From the NCBI GenBank assembly GCA_022769285.1, contig JALEKD010000011.1, forward strand, positions 1 through 64,000: a stretch of 64,000 nucleotides of DNA. Reading direction: 5' to 3'. The stretch is from Prevotella sp. (GTDB lineage: Bacteria > Bacteroidota > Bacteroidia > Bacteroidales > Bacteroidaceae). How positions within the stretch are numbered: the first letter of the stretch is position 1; each line of letters begins with the position of its first letter. The position numbers were made by a program, and so were the translations under genes. This document shows positions 53,722 to 61,430 of this stretch, piece by piece. The notes beneath the pieces are model-generated. The model was not told the origin of the DNA and ran no database searches. It was given only the letters and a program-made list of their open reading frames with translations.

Positions 53722-54765
53722 TCATCGATGACCGCCACCGAACGAACCACCGCCTGAGCGTGTGCCGCCAGTAGAGCGGCCACCTCCAAAGGAACCGCCT
53801 GAGGGACGGCCGCCGCCAAACGAACTGCCACCAGAGCGACCTCCGAACGAGCTGCCTGAAGAGCGTGAGGGCGAGGTAGAGGGACTGGGACTGAAGGTGC
53901 GGCTGGGGGTGCTGTTAGAGCGACCACCGAACGAGGGAGTGCTGCTCTCGCTGCCCCGGCGTTCTACCGTGGTACGGGTAGAGCTGCGCAGGTCGCTGCT
54001 GGTACGGTTGCCAAAGGTGCGGTTGCTGCCCGAGTTCGATGGCTTGCTTACATTGGCCGGCTGCTGGTTAACGCGTCCGCCAAAGGACCGGTTGCTGTTG
54101 TTGTTGCTGCGGGTGCCCACATTGTTAGGCTGGTTAACGCGCCCACCAAAAGAGCGATTAGGCTCGTTGCCCCGTATGTTCGTGTTGCGGTTAGGCTGAC
54201 TGGTGCGCCCGCCAAACTCGCGTGTGCCACGGCCGAAGTCGCCCCGGTCAAAGCGGTCGCGCATGCCCATGTTGCGGTTAGGGCCGTCTGGGCGGCGCCC
54301 GCCAAAGTCGCGTCCGCGGTACCAGCTGCGGTTGCCGTTGCTGTGCCAGCTGTGTCCACCCCGGTACACGGCCACGAAGGCCGGACGACCAAAGTAGAAG
54401 TAGTCGCGGTGCGGATAGCGGGCATATACGCCGAAGTGCCAGAAACCACCGTCCCAGTAGAGTGGGCGATAGAAGTAGCTGGCGGCGCAGTAAGCCCGGT
54501 ACTGCCAGTCTAACAGGATGTAACCGAGGTCCATGTTGCGGCGGCGCCAGTACACACCGTACAGGTCATTGTAATCGTTGATGCCCATCAGGTAGTCCAG
54601 GTTTATCTCGTAGGCTGCCTCGTATTGGGCATCGTTCAGGTTGAGCTCGTAAGCCATCTTGTCAGTCAGGAAGAGAGCTTGCTCGCGTGCCTGTGCATAA
54701 CTCATCGCATTAGCCGATACGGTTATTGTCATCATTGCCATCAGGGCTACTATAAACTTCTTCAT
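53722..54765 (-). CDS. Secreted Gly/Asn/Arg/Ser-rich low-complexity protein
   Basis: 347 aa. Signal peptide ~1-20 (ITVSANA). Residues ~21-80 are helical with a pattern (AYELNLNDAQYEAAYEINLDYL) like Spy/CpxP-type periplasmic proteins; ~80-140 are rich in Tyr, Trp and Phe. From ~150 on it is disordered, built of imperfect repeats of FGGR with Asn/Pro/Gln/Arg linkers (RSFGGRVNQPNN twice) and a Ser/Gly-rich end. The tail is strongly basic. I know no function. Bacteroidales genomes carry similar proteins with a short structured head and an RGG-like tail. Confidence 0.75.
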   Translation of the reverse strand: MKKFIVALMAMMTITVSANAMSYAQAREQALFLTDKMAYELNLNDAQYEAAYEINLDYLMGINDYNDLYGVYWRRRNMDLGYILLDWQYRAYCAASYFYRPLYWDGGFWHFGVYARYPHRDYFYFGRPAFVAVYRGGHSWHSNGNRSWYRGRDFGGRRPDGPNRNMGMRDRFDRGDFGRGTREFGGRTSQPNRNTNIRGNEPNRSFGGRVNQPNNVGTRSNNNSNRSFGGRVNQQPANVSKPSNSGSNRTFGNRTSSDLRSSTRTTVERRGSESSTPSFGGRSNSTPSRTFSPSPSTSPSRSSGSSFGGRSGGSSFGGGRPSGGSFGGGRSTGGTRSGGGSFGGGHR

Positions 54766-54800
54766 AATCGAAAGTCTTTAAATGGTTATTTTATCTGTTG

Positions 54801-54808
54801 CAAAGGAA
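54801..54808 (-). promoter_or_regulatory. Promoter (-7) of the low-complexity protein gene
   Basis: TTCCTTTG followed by CA on the minus strand, a near match to TAnnTTTG, 36 bp before the ATG. Nothing else convincing was seen in 54809-55110. Confidence 0.4.
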
Positions 54809-55114
54809 CTGATATTTTATGACCCTCGCAAGGGTTTTCCCCTAAAGCGTGGGGGGAATTTCCCTACTCGTTGTCTTTCTGAGGGTGGCTCCCGCCTCTC
54901 CCAGGGCCTGTGCGGGGGCAGATGGGGTGGCTTGTAGGCCCGCCAAAGGGCTGTGCCAGAAAGGTAACGGCATCTCCGAAAATGCCCCGAGAGGGGCCTA
55001 ACGGTGAGCGCGATGGCTCTCTTATATTATATATAGGTACGCGAAAGGGCGAAAAGCCACTACGGGAGGTGTCAAAAAAACGGCAAATGGCGGGGCGGTT
55101 ATCAGTTTTATTTG

Positions 55115-55122
55115 TACTTTTG
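55115..55122 (+). promoter_or_regulatory. Promoter (-7) of the degenerate ABC/FetB/nuclease operon
   Basis: TACTTTTG followed by CA fits TAnnTTTG, 21 bp before the ATG. No TTTG at standard -33 spacing. Confidence 0.55.
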
Positions 55123-55142
55123 CAAAAAGAAACGGGCTGAAT

Positions 55143-55760
55143 ATGATAGAACTGAACAATGTACGCATCAGTATGGCCGGAACGGCTGCCACCGATGCCC
55201 TGTCGGTCATACTTGGCGAGGGCGAGTCGCTGCTCGTACACGGGGCTACCGCGGCTCTTCGACATGCCGTCATGGAGACTATCATGGGGCTGCGGCCTGT
55301 CGCCGGAGGCTATCTTACAATAAGTGGCGAACTGGTTACGCCTGCTTCGGCCCCCTATTTCCGTCGGCAAATGGCCTATGTGCCTGCCGATGTGGCCCTG
55401 TCTTATCAGACGGTACGCGACATGGTGAGCGCCACGGCCCGTCTGAAGGCCAACCGCCCCAACGCGGGCGACATGGAGGCCCTGGCCGATGAGTGGCGCC
55501 ATGCGGGCATAGCCGACGACTGCTATGAGCAGCCATTGGCCTACGTGGCCCCCGACACGCTGAGGCTGATGATGCTGGCCGTGGCCAAGTGGCTTCGCAA
55601 GTCGGTGGTGCTGGCCGAGGAAGTAGACGCACCCGCTGTGGGCGCCTACCTACGTTCCCTGGCAGCCGATGGTACCAGCGTGGTGGTCACCTGTGCCACA
55701 AGGGCCGAGGGCGCGCGCTACGACAAATATATAGACTTAGACCATCCGTCACAACAATGA
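55143..55760 (+). CDS. Degenerate ABC-transporter ATPase subunit (FetA-like)
   Basis: 205 aa, the length of a FetA/YbbL nucleotide-binding subunit, and recognisable by the frame IELNNVRISM, GEGESLLVHG, PVAGGYLTISGE, YFRRQMAYVPADV. Yet the ATPase motifs are lost: Walker A reads GATAALRHA in place of GxxGxGKS/T, the Q-loop Gln is Ala, the LSGGQ signature is VAPDTLR, Walker B reads VVLAEE and the switch His is Cys (VVTCATR). It probably cannot hydrolyse ATP. The frame is intact and its stop overlaps the permease start (ATGA), which argues for selection rather than decay. Confidence 0.72.
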   Translation: MIELNNVRISMAGTAATDALSVILGEGESLLVHGATAALRHAVMETIMGLRPVAGGYLTISGELVTPASAPYFRRQMAYVPADVALSYQTVRDMVSATARLKANRPNAGDMEALADEWRHAGIADDCYEQPLAYVAPDTLRLMMLAVAKWLRKSVVLAEEVDAPAVGAYLRSLAADGTSVVVTCATRAEGARYDKYIDLDHPSQQ

Positions 55761-56542
55761 TGACTACGACGATAAACATGACATTCGGCAGTGTTGTATT
55801 GGGACTGCTGCTCTTCGTGATACCCATCTATACGCTGTACTTGCTCAGGGTAGATATATGGCGCAAGGCGCTCAAGGCCATGGGACGCATGGTGGTGGCC
55901 CTGGGTGTGGCAGCCCTGCTTACCCAGGCGGCGCTGTGGCTGTCCAACATAGCCTTTACGCTGCTCTGCGCGGTAATCATGGTGGCCGTTACGGCTGCTG
56001 CCATGGTGGCCCGCTCGCGTATCAGGCAGTCCCGCTTCGTGGTGCCCGTGGCCTTGGGCCTGCTGTTTACGGCAGTGCCCTTGGGGCTCTACTTCGTGTT
56101 CTTGGTGCTGGGCGTGGGCACCCCGCTCGATGCCCGCTACTTTCTGCCCACCATGGGCCTGGTGGCCGGAGCCGTGTCTGAAGCTAACACCAAGGCCCTG
56201 GGTGCCTACTACGACGGGTTGCGCCATCATGCCCGTCTCTACTTCTACCTCATAGGCAATGGGGCCACGCGGGCCGAGGCCATCGGCTACTTTACCCGCC
56301 GCTCGCTCAAGCGGGCTGTCATGCCCGGGCTCTCGCGAATGGGCATCTTGGCCATCGGCACAGCACCGGTAACCATGTGGGTTATGGTGTTCTGCGGACT
56401 GCCCGTGGCCACGGCCCTGCTGGCGCAGCTGTTGCTCGTCGGCCTGCTCATCGCCGTATCGGTACTGTCGCTGATACTCACGCTGGTACTGGCTCGCCGC
56501 TATGCTTTTGACCAATATGACAATATACATATAGACGCATGA
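55757..56542 (+). CDS. fetB: FetB/YbbM-like ABC permease (UPF0014)
   Basis: 261 aa from the ATG at 55757. Seven or so helices. Family blocks: VDIWRKALKAMGRMVVALGV, YFLPTMGLVAGAVSEANTKAL and FTRRSLKRAVMPGLSRMGILAIGTAPVTMWVMVFCG. FetAB exports iron in E. coli and aids H2O2 resistance; whether this one works is unclear because its ATPase partner looks inactive. Overlaps the genes on both sides by 4 bp. Confidence 0.85.
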   Translation: MMTTTINMTFGSVVLGLLLFVIPIYTLYLLRVDIWRKALKAMGRMVVALGVAALLTQAALWLSNIAFTLLCAVIMVAVTAAAMVARSRIRQSRFVVPVALGLLFTAVPLGLYFVFLVLGVGTPLDARYFLPTMGLVAGAVSEANTKALGAYYDGLRHHARLYFYLIGNGATRAEAIGYFTRRSLKRAVMPGLSRMGILAIGTAPVTMWVMVFCGLPVATALLAQLLLVGLLIAVSVLSLILTLVLARRYAFDQYDNIHIDA

Positions 56543-57372
56543 AAAAATTACTATATGCCCTGTGCCTGTCGCTGATACTTACGGCCTGTAATCTGCCTAA
56601 GGATGTCAAGCCGCTGGTGGCTCGGTGGAGTACCGCCGTGTCGGCCAGTCCTGAGGAGCAGGCCGACGGTCGCCAGGAAACCACGGCCGACACTATGGCG
56701 CTGCCCACCGCGCTGACCGACCGCCCCGAGCAGATACTGAAGAGGGCGGGCTACACGGCATCGTACAACAGGGATACCCGGTTGCCCAACTGGGTGGCCT
56801 GGCATCTTACCGCGGCTCACACCGAGGGCCCTTACAAGCGCCAGGGCATCGCCTTTAGTGCCGACGACGAGGTGCCCGAGCCCCGGGCCGACACCTACGA
56901 CTATCAGCGGTCGGGCTACGACCGGGGCCACATGTGCCCCTCGGCCGACAACCGTTGGAGCCAGGAGGCCCAGCGCGACTGTTTCCTGCTTACTAATATC
57001 TGTCCGCAGCTCCATGCACTCAACGACGGCGACTGGCGCATCTTGGAGGAGCAGTGCCGTAGTTGGGCCCGCCAGTGGGGCGACCTCTACATCGTGTGTG
57101 GCCCCGTTCTGACCCATCAGCGCCATCGCCGTATCGGGCAGCACCGCGTTACCGTTCCCGAGGCTTTCTTCAAGGTCATCGTCTGCCTTAACGGCACGCC
57201 CCGTGGCATCGGTTTCATCTATCGCAACGAGCGCGGCCGTCACCCTCAGGCTGAGTACGTTAACAGCATCGACGAGGTAGAGCGTATTACGGGCATCGAC
57301 TTCTTTGCCTCATTGCCCGATGACGTTGAAGACCAGGTAGAGCGCACGGCTCGTTTCGCCGACTGGCAGTAG
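56539..57372 (+). CDS. DNA/RNA non-specific endonuclease lipoprotein 2 (NUC1 family)
   Basis: 277 aa. Lipoprotein signal ending LTAC (Cys17). The catalytic DRGH motif is Asp128-Arg-Gly-His131 (GYDRGHMCPSADNRW), with LLTNICPQLHALNDGDWRILEEQ supplying the metal-ligand Asn and the conserved helix. C-terminus VERITGIDFFASLPDDVEDQVE matches the paralogue at 45.1 kb. The domain is complete, so it is probably active at the cell envelope. Start overlaps the fetB stop by 4 bp, so it is co-translated with a metal transporter. Confidence 0.92.
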   Translation: MKKLLYALCLSLILTACNLPKDVKPLVARWSTAVSASPEEQADGRQETTADTMALPTALTDRPEQILKRAGYTASYNRDTRLPNWVAWHLTAAHTEGPYKRQGIAFSADDEVPEPRADTYDYQRSGYDRGHMCPSADNRWSQEAQRDCFLLTNICPQLHALNDGDWRILEEQCRSWARQWGDLYIVCGPVLTHQRHRRIGQHRVTVPEAFFKVIVCLNGTPRGIGFIYRNERGRHPQAEYVNSIDEVERITGIDFFASLPDDVEDQVERTARFADWQ

Positions 57373-57450
57373 AGCCGTCAATAAGGCCGCTAAGCATGTG
57401 GGCCGACACAAAAAAACGGCAGATTTGCTGATTATATGGAATAAAATGTG

Positions 57451-57458
57451 TACTTTTG
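57451..57458 (+). promoter_or_regulatory. Promoter (-7) of the sigma-54 activator gene
   Basis: TACTTTTG, 7 bp before the ATG at 57466; a TTTG lies 23 bp upstream of it. If used, the transcript would be nearly leaderless, as for the DUF4199 gene. Confidence 0.6.
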
Positions 57459-57465
57459 TCGTCCA

Positions 57466-58674
57466 ATGAACACGTCAGAACTACAAAGAATAAAGCAGCG
57501 GTATAATATCGTCGGTAATTGTGACGGTTTGAACCACGCATTAGACATCGCCCTGCAGGTGGCGCCTACCGATCTATCGGTACTCATCGTCGGCGAGAGT
57601 GGCGTGGGTAAGGAGATTATACCCCGTATCATCCATGACAATTCGCCAAGGAAGAGGGAGAAGTACTTTGCCATCAACTGCGGCTCCATTCCCGAGGGTA
57701 CCATCGACAGTGAACTCTTTGGACACGAGAAGGGCTCCTTTACGGGCGCCATAGGTGAGAGCGAGGGCTATTTTGGTACGGCCAACAACGGCACCATCTT
57801 CCTGGACGAGGTGGGAGAACTTCCCATAGCTACCCAGGCTCGCTTGCTGCGTGTACTGGAAACGGGCGAGTACATCCGCGTGGGTGGCCAGAAGATACTG
57901 AAGACCAATGTGCGCATAGTGGCCGCTACCAATGTCAATATGCGTAAGGCCATATCTGAGGGAAGGTTTCGCGAGGATTTATACTATCGCTTGAACACCA
58001 TACCCATACAGATGCCGGCGCTGCGAGACCGAGGGCAGGACATACTGTTGCTCTTCAGGCTCTTCGCGCTGCAGACGGCGGAGAAATACCATCTTCCCAA
58101 GATAACGCTGACGGACGATGCCAAGCAGATAATGCTACACTACAAGTGGCCGGGCAACGTGCGACAGCTGAAGAATATCACTGAGCAGATGTCGGTGCTG
58201 AGCCAGGAGCGCGAGATAACCGCCGAGGTGCTCACGCAGTTCATTCCGCACGACCCGGACAGCATGGAACTGGCCCCGATAGAGCCGGCGGGCAAGCACT
58301 TGTACGAGAGCGAGCGCGAACTGCTCTACAAGGTGCTCTATGAACTTCGGGGCAATGTGGCCGAGTTGCGCCACGAACTGGACACGCTGCGAAAGCAGAT
58401 AGACGAAAACAGTATGGCTGCCGGGGCTCAGGGCTTTCAGCATACGCTGCCCAGGGTGCCCGTCTCGACCATCCAGGCCATGCCCGCCGAGGAGGCCATA
58501 GCCGAGGAGATTAAGACGGATCCGGCCGAGCCTATGAATATCGAGAAACTGAACAAGCAGATGGTGAGCATGGCCCTTGAGAAGGCCAACGGCAACCGCA
58601 AGAAAGCGGCCATAGCCCTTGGCATATCGGACCGGACACTCTATCGGAGAATTAAACAATATGGGTTGGACTAA
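57466..58674 (+). CDS. Sigma-54-dependent activator (NtrC-type, no receiver domain)
   Basis: 402 aa from the ATG at 57466. It starts almost directly with the AAA+ domain (~15-250): Walker A GESGVGKE, the sigma-54 loop GSFTGA (GAFTGA with Ser), Walker B GTIFLDEVGELP, and the sensor segment YYRLNTIPIQMPALRDRGQDI. A polar linker with a predicted coiled coil (~285-315) leads to a Fis-type HTH (GNRKKAAIALGISDRTLYRRIKQYGL). It activates sigma-54 promoters, controlled by something other than a receiver domain. Its end overlaps the lptE-like start by 14 bp. Confidence 0.93.
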   Translation: MNTSELQRIKQRYNIVGNCDGLNHALDIALQVAPTDLSVLIVGESGVGKEIIPRIIHDNSPRKREKYFAINCGSIPEGTIDSELFGHEKGSFTGAIGESEGYFGTANNGTIFLDEVGELPIATQARLLRVLETGEYIRVGGQKILKTNVRIVAATNVNMRKAISEGRFREDLYYRLNTIPIQMPALRDRGQDILLLFRLFALQTAEKYHLPKITLTDDAKQIMLHYKWPGNVRQLKNITEQMSVLSQEREITAEVLTQFIPHDPDSMELAPIEPAGKHLYESERELLYKVLYELRGNVAELRHELDTLRKQIDENSMAAGAQGFQHTLPRVPVSTIQAMPAEEAIAEEIKTDPAEPMNIEKLNKQMVSMALEKANGNRKKAAIALGISDRTLYRRIKQYGLD

Positions 58675-59206
58675 GGAGATTAACAGGACGGTTACACCTT
58701 ATATATATATAGTGCTGGCGCTGGTCATGGTGTCGGCCTTGACTTCGTGTGCTTTCAAGGGGTATAAATTTAATGGTGCCAGCATAGACTACACCAAGAC
58801 CAAGACCATCCAGCTGTCTGACTTTGCCGTCAGGAGCAGCTATGTGTGGGGACCCATGGGCCCGCTGTTCAACAATACGCTCAAGGACGAGTTCGCCAAT
58901 CATACCCGGCTGGTTCAGGTAAAGCGCAATGGCGACCTGAAAATCGAGGGCGAAATCATCCAGTACACCCAGCGTAACAAGTCGGTGTCGAGCGAAGGTC
59001 ATTCGGCCCAGGTGGAGCTCACCATGATGGTCAACGTACGTTTTACGAACAACGCTAACCATAAGGAAGATTTTGAAAGGCAGTTCTCGGCCTCGCAGAC
59101 ATACGAGTCTACACAGAGCCTGAACTCTGTGCAGGAAGAACTGGTTACCCAGATGACCAAGGACATCGTGGAGCAGATATTCAATGCCACCGTGGCCAAC
59201 TGGTAA
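58661..59206 (+). CDS. lptE: LptE-like LPS-assembly lipoprotein
   Basis: 181 aa from the ATG at 58661. A hydrophobic segment ends in SALTSC, giving a lipidated Cys at ~30, followed by AFKGYKFNGASIDYTKTKTIQL, the LptE-like fold start, and the C-terminal helix LVTQMTKDIVEQIFNATVANW. In complex with LptD it places lipopolysaccharide in the outer membrane. The order sigma-54 activator, LptE, TPR, SecG recurs in Bacteroidales. The signal segment is longer than usual because of the chosen start. Confidence 0.85.
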   Translation: MGWTKEINRTVTPYIYIVLALVMVSALTSCAFKGYKFNGASIDYTKTKTIQLSDFAVRSSYVWGPMGPLFNNTLKDEFANHTRLVQVKRNGDLKIEGEIIQYTQRNKSVSSEGHSAQVELTMMVNVRFTNNANHKEDFERQFSASQTYESTQSLNSVQEELVTQMTKDIVEQIFNATVANW

Positions 59207-59224
59207 ATTACCACATGTACGATA

Positions 59225-59986
59225 ATGGACTTAGAGCAACTGATACAGCACCCGGAAATGATGGACAAGGAGACCCTCTACGATCTCCGCAGCGTCATCG
59301 CGCTTCACCCTTACTTCCAGACGGCGCGCCTGCTCATGCTCCAGAACCTCTACATCCTCCACGACCCGAGTTTTGATGAAGAGTTACGCAAGGCGGCCAT
59401 CTATCTGACGGACCGAAAGGTTATCTTCAAGTTGGTAGAGGCGGCTCACTACAAGCTCAAGACCACGGCTACGACAGCCGAGACCAAACGCAGTGAGCCC
59501 GCGGGCGACAGGACTATTTCGCTCATAGATAACTTCTTAGGGTCGATACCCTCTACCGATGGCGAGTCCCAGAAGAAAAAACGCAAGCCTACTCCGGCTG
59601 ATGCCGCGATAGACTATGTGAGCTATCTGTTGGAGACTGAGAGCGAAGAGGATGCTGCGGCCGACGACGCGCCGCAGATGAAAGGTCAGGAGCTCATAGA
59701 CAACTTTATCAACAACGACAATGGCAAGATAGAGCTAAAGGATAAGCCCGAGTTTGTACCCGAGGCTCCCCAGGAGACCGAAGATGCAGTTACCGGAGCC
59801 ACCAGTAGCTACTGTACGGAGACTTTGGCCCGCATATACATACAACAGGGACGTTTTGAGAGGGCTTTGGAAATAATTAAGCAGCTAAATTTGATTTTTC
59901 CAAAAAAAAATGTTTACTTTGCAGACCAAATACGTTTCTTAGAGAAACTTATCCTGAACAGCCAAGCTGCCGATACGCAAGCGTAA
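59225..59986 (+). CDS. TPR-like protein between lptE and secG
   Basis: 253 aa, no signal peptide. The N-terminal ~80 residues are helical (ETLYDLRSVIALHPYFQTARLLMLQNLYILHD). A charged, low-complexity stretch follows at ~90-190, and the C-terminus is TPR-like (SYCTETLARIYIQQGRFERALEIIKQLNLIFPKKNVYFADQIRFLEKL). I recognise it as the Bacteroidales protein encoded in this order but not its function. Starts 18 bp after the lptE-like gene. Confidence 0.75.
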   Translation: MDLEQLIQHPEMMDKETLYDLRSVIALHPYFQTARLLMLQNLYILHDPSFDEELRKAAIYLTDRKVIFKLVEAAHYKLKTTATTAETKRSEPAGDRTISLIDNFLGSIPSTDGESQKKKRKPTPADAAIDYVSYLLETESEEDAAADDAPQMKGQELIDNFINNDNGKIELKDKPEFVPEAPQETEDAVTGATSSYCTETLARIYIQQGRFERALEIIKQLNLIFPKKNVYFADQIRFLEKLILNSQAADTQA

Positions 59987-60019
59987 GACGTAAATAACAA
60001 AATAATAATAACAAAAAAG

Positions 60020-60391
60020 ATGATTTACACATTATTCGTAGTACTGATAGTACTGGTATCAATCCTTATGATTGGTATCGTGCTCGTTCAAGAGTCTAAA
60101 GGCGGAGGTCTTTCGTCACAATTCTCTTCGTCAAACCAGATTATGGGCGTAAAGAAGACCACCGATGTGGTTGAGAAACTTACCTGGGGCCTGGCCGCCA
60201 TCATGGTTGTTATCAGCGTGATATGCGCCTATGTAGCCCCCAAGGCCGTTACCGACGAGAGTGTGATGGAGAAGACAGCCACGCAGACCGAAACCACCAA
60301 CCCAGTGAACACTCCTGGTTTTGGAGCCAGTCAGCCTAACAGCGGAGCCGCTCCGCAGGCCCCACAGGCACCGGCTACGCCAGCAAAATAA
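60020..60391 (+). CDS. secG: Preprotein translocase subunit SecG
   Basis: 123 aa. Two helices (~3-22 and ~53-72) with the family loop QESKGGGLSSQFSSSNQIMGVKKTTDVVEKLTW between them. The C-terminal ~45 residues are Thr/Pro/Ala/Gln rich, as in many Bacteroidetes SecG. Part of SecYEG. Followed by an intrinsic terminator. Confidence 0.95.
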   Translation: MIYTLFVVLIVLVSILMIGIVLVQESKGGGLSSQFSSSNQIMGVKKTTDVVEKLTWGLAAIMVVISVICAYVAPKAVTDESVMEKTATQTETTNPVNTPGFGASQPNSGAAPQAPQAPATPAK

Positions 60392-60400
60392 ATCACAGAT

Positions 60401-60432
60401 AAGCCCATTCGTTATTGAGTGGGCTTTTCTGT
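60401..60432 (+). terminator. secG terminator
   Basis: AAGCCCA (60401-60407) pairs with TGGGCTT (60420-60426), followed by TTCTGTTTG. Confidence 0.7.
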
Positions 60433-60483
60433 TTGTCTGCCCAGTGGGGTAGGGTATTGCCGGCCGACGGGCGGTGGTCGCGG

Positions 60484-60552
60484 GAACATTAGTGACGGTC
60501 TTTGGATGCCTGGAAGCGGTCTTTAGCATTTTAGGTATGGTCGCGAGAAATG
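60484..60552. repeat. Degenerate 21-bp unit array (copy F)
   Basis: On the minus strand: TTTCTCGCGACCATACC, CTAAAGACCGCTTCCAGGCAT, CCAAAGACCGTCACTAATG. Related to copies B-E but more diverged. Confidence 0.45.
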
Positions 60553-60600
60553 GTGAGCGTATGATAATAAGATATGGAACTCTTAAAAACATAACTAATA

Positions 60601-60954
60601 ATGAAGGCTGAATTAGAGAAATGTATGGCTGGCGAGACATTTACGGCCGACAGTTCTACCTCGGATTTGGGCCTGCGTGCCAAACGACTGCTCCGGCAGT
60701 ATAATGCCTGCGACTATGCTGACAGTGAGGCCAAGCTCAGCATCCTGCACGACCTTTTGGGCAGTATGGGCTAGTACGTACACATTGACATTGACTTCCA
60801 CTGCGAATATGGTAAGAATATTCATCTGGGCAACCATGTTATCATTAACATGAACTGCACCTTCGTAGACAATAACCGTATCGACATCGGCAACCGGGTG
60901 CTTGGGCAGGGGCAGAGGTGTGTAGCCAGCCCCCGGAGATCATCCCGGAGATAG
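60601..60954 (+). pseudogene. Sugar O-acetyltransferase (Maa/NodL-type) pseudogene
   Basis: From ATG 60601 the frame reads KAELEKCMAGETFTADS and LGLRAKRLLRQYNACDY, the N-terminal Mac domain of maltose/galactoside acetyltransferases. It meets an in-frame TAG at 60772-60774. The same frame continues as YVHIDIDFHCEYGKNIHLGN and HVIINMNCTFVDNNRIDIGN, the first coils of the left-handed beta-helix, then breaks into unrelated sequence and stops at 60952. About 80-100 C-terminal residues with the catalytic His are missing. A nonsense mutation plus an internal deletion make it non-functional. Confidence 0.85.
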
Positions 60955-60990
60955 AAATTATGGACACTGGATAAATTTTCGTGGCTAAAA

Positions 60991-61022
60991 TTTGTGAGAA
61001 AGAAATAATTTGCGTACCTTTG
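60991..61022 (+). promoter_or_regulatory. tRNA-His promoter
   Basis: TTTG (60991-60994), 20-bp spacer, TACCTTTG (61015-61022) followed by CA: a full Bacteroidetes promoter, 31 bp before the tRNA. Confidence 0.8.
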
Positions 61023-61053
61023 CACTCGCTTAAAGGATTTAGGCACTTATATG

Positions 61054-61127
61054 GTGGCCGTAGTTCAGTTGGTTAGAGCGTCAGATTGTGGTTCTGAATG
61101 TCGTGGGTTCGAGTCCCACCTGCCACC
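61054..61127 (+). tRNA. tRNA-His (GTG anticodon)
   Basis: Cloverleaf elements are visible: 5' acceptor GTGGCCG, D-arm with AGTTGGTTAGAGC, anticodon stem TCAGA/TCTGA with loop TTGTGGT (anticodon GTG), T-arm GGGTTCGAGTCCC, 3' acceptor CTGCCAC. A G at 61053 is the likely G-1 of tRNA-His, and CCA is encoded at 61128-61130. One acceptor pair is a C/T mismatch. Confidence 0.93.
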
Positions 61128-61137
61128 CCACTACTAA

Positions 61138-61163
61138 AGCAGTTCTGCGGAGCTGCTTTTTTT
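61138..61163 (+). terminator. tRNA-His terminator
   Basis: AGCAG (61138-61142) pairs with CTGCT (61153-61157), followed by a run of seven T. Confidence 0.8.
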
Positions 61164-61331
61164 GTATTTATGCCCTTTCCGCGGGCCAGGTGACCATTGT
61201 TGTGAGTTTATTTATAACAATTTGCTATATTTATACGGCTTAAAACGAGCAAATAGATATAAATATATCAATAAACTGATGTTTTTGAAAGTTTTCTGAG
61301 TAGTTTCTGCTGTTGTTGCCACAATTATTAG

Positions 61332-61339
61332 TAATTTTG
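61332..61339 (+). promoter_or_regulatory. gltS promoter (-7 element)
   Basis: TAATTTTG followed by CAG, about 90 bp before the gltS ATG. Otherwise nothing was seen in 61164-61430. Confidence 0.55.
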
Positions 61340-61430
61340 CAGTTGATAGTACGGCGAGGGGCCTTTGTCACCCCTGTGTCCGCGGGTACAAGTGCCCGTC
61401 TGGACACCGACTCCCCATAACTTGATAGAT

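Noticed and set aside
53272..53757. 161-codon plus-strand frame in the 53-kb intergenic element
   Set aside because: It crosses the inverted repeat, the 21-bp units and the 3' end of the neighbouring gene, with no recognisable domain.
54864..55502. 212-codon minus-strand frame opposite the degenerate ABC gene
   Set aside because: Considered because the ABC protein lacks its motifs, but the plus frame has clear FetA-like framework and 4-bp coupling to fetB, while this frame matches nothing.
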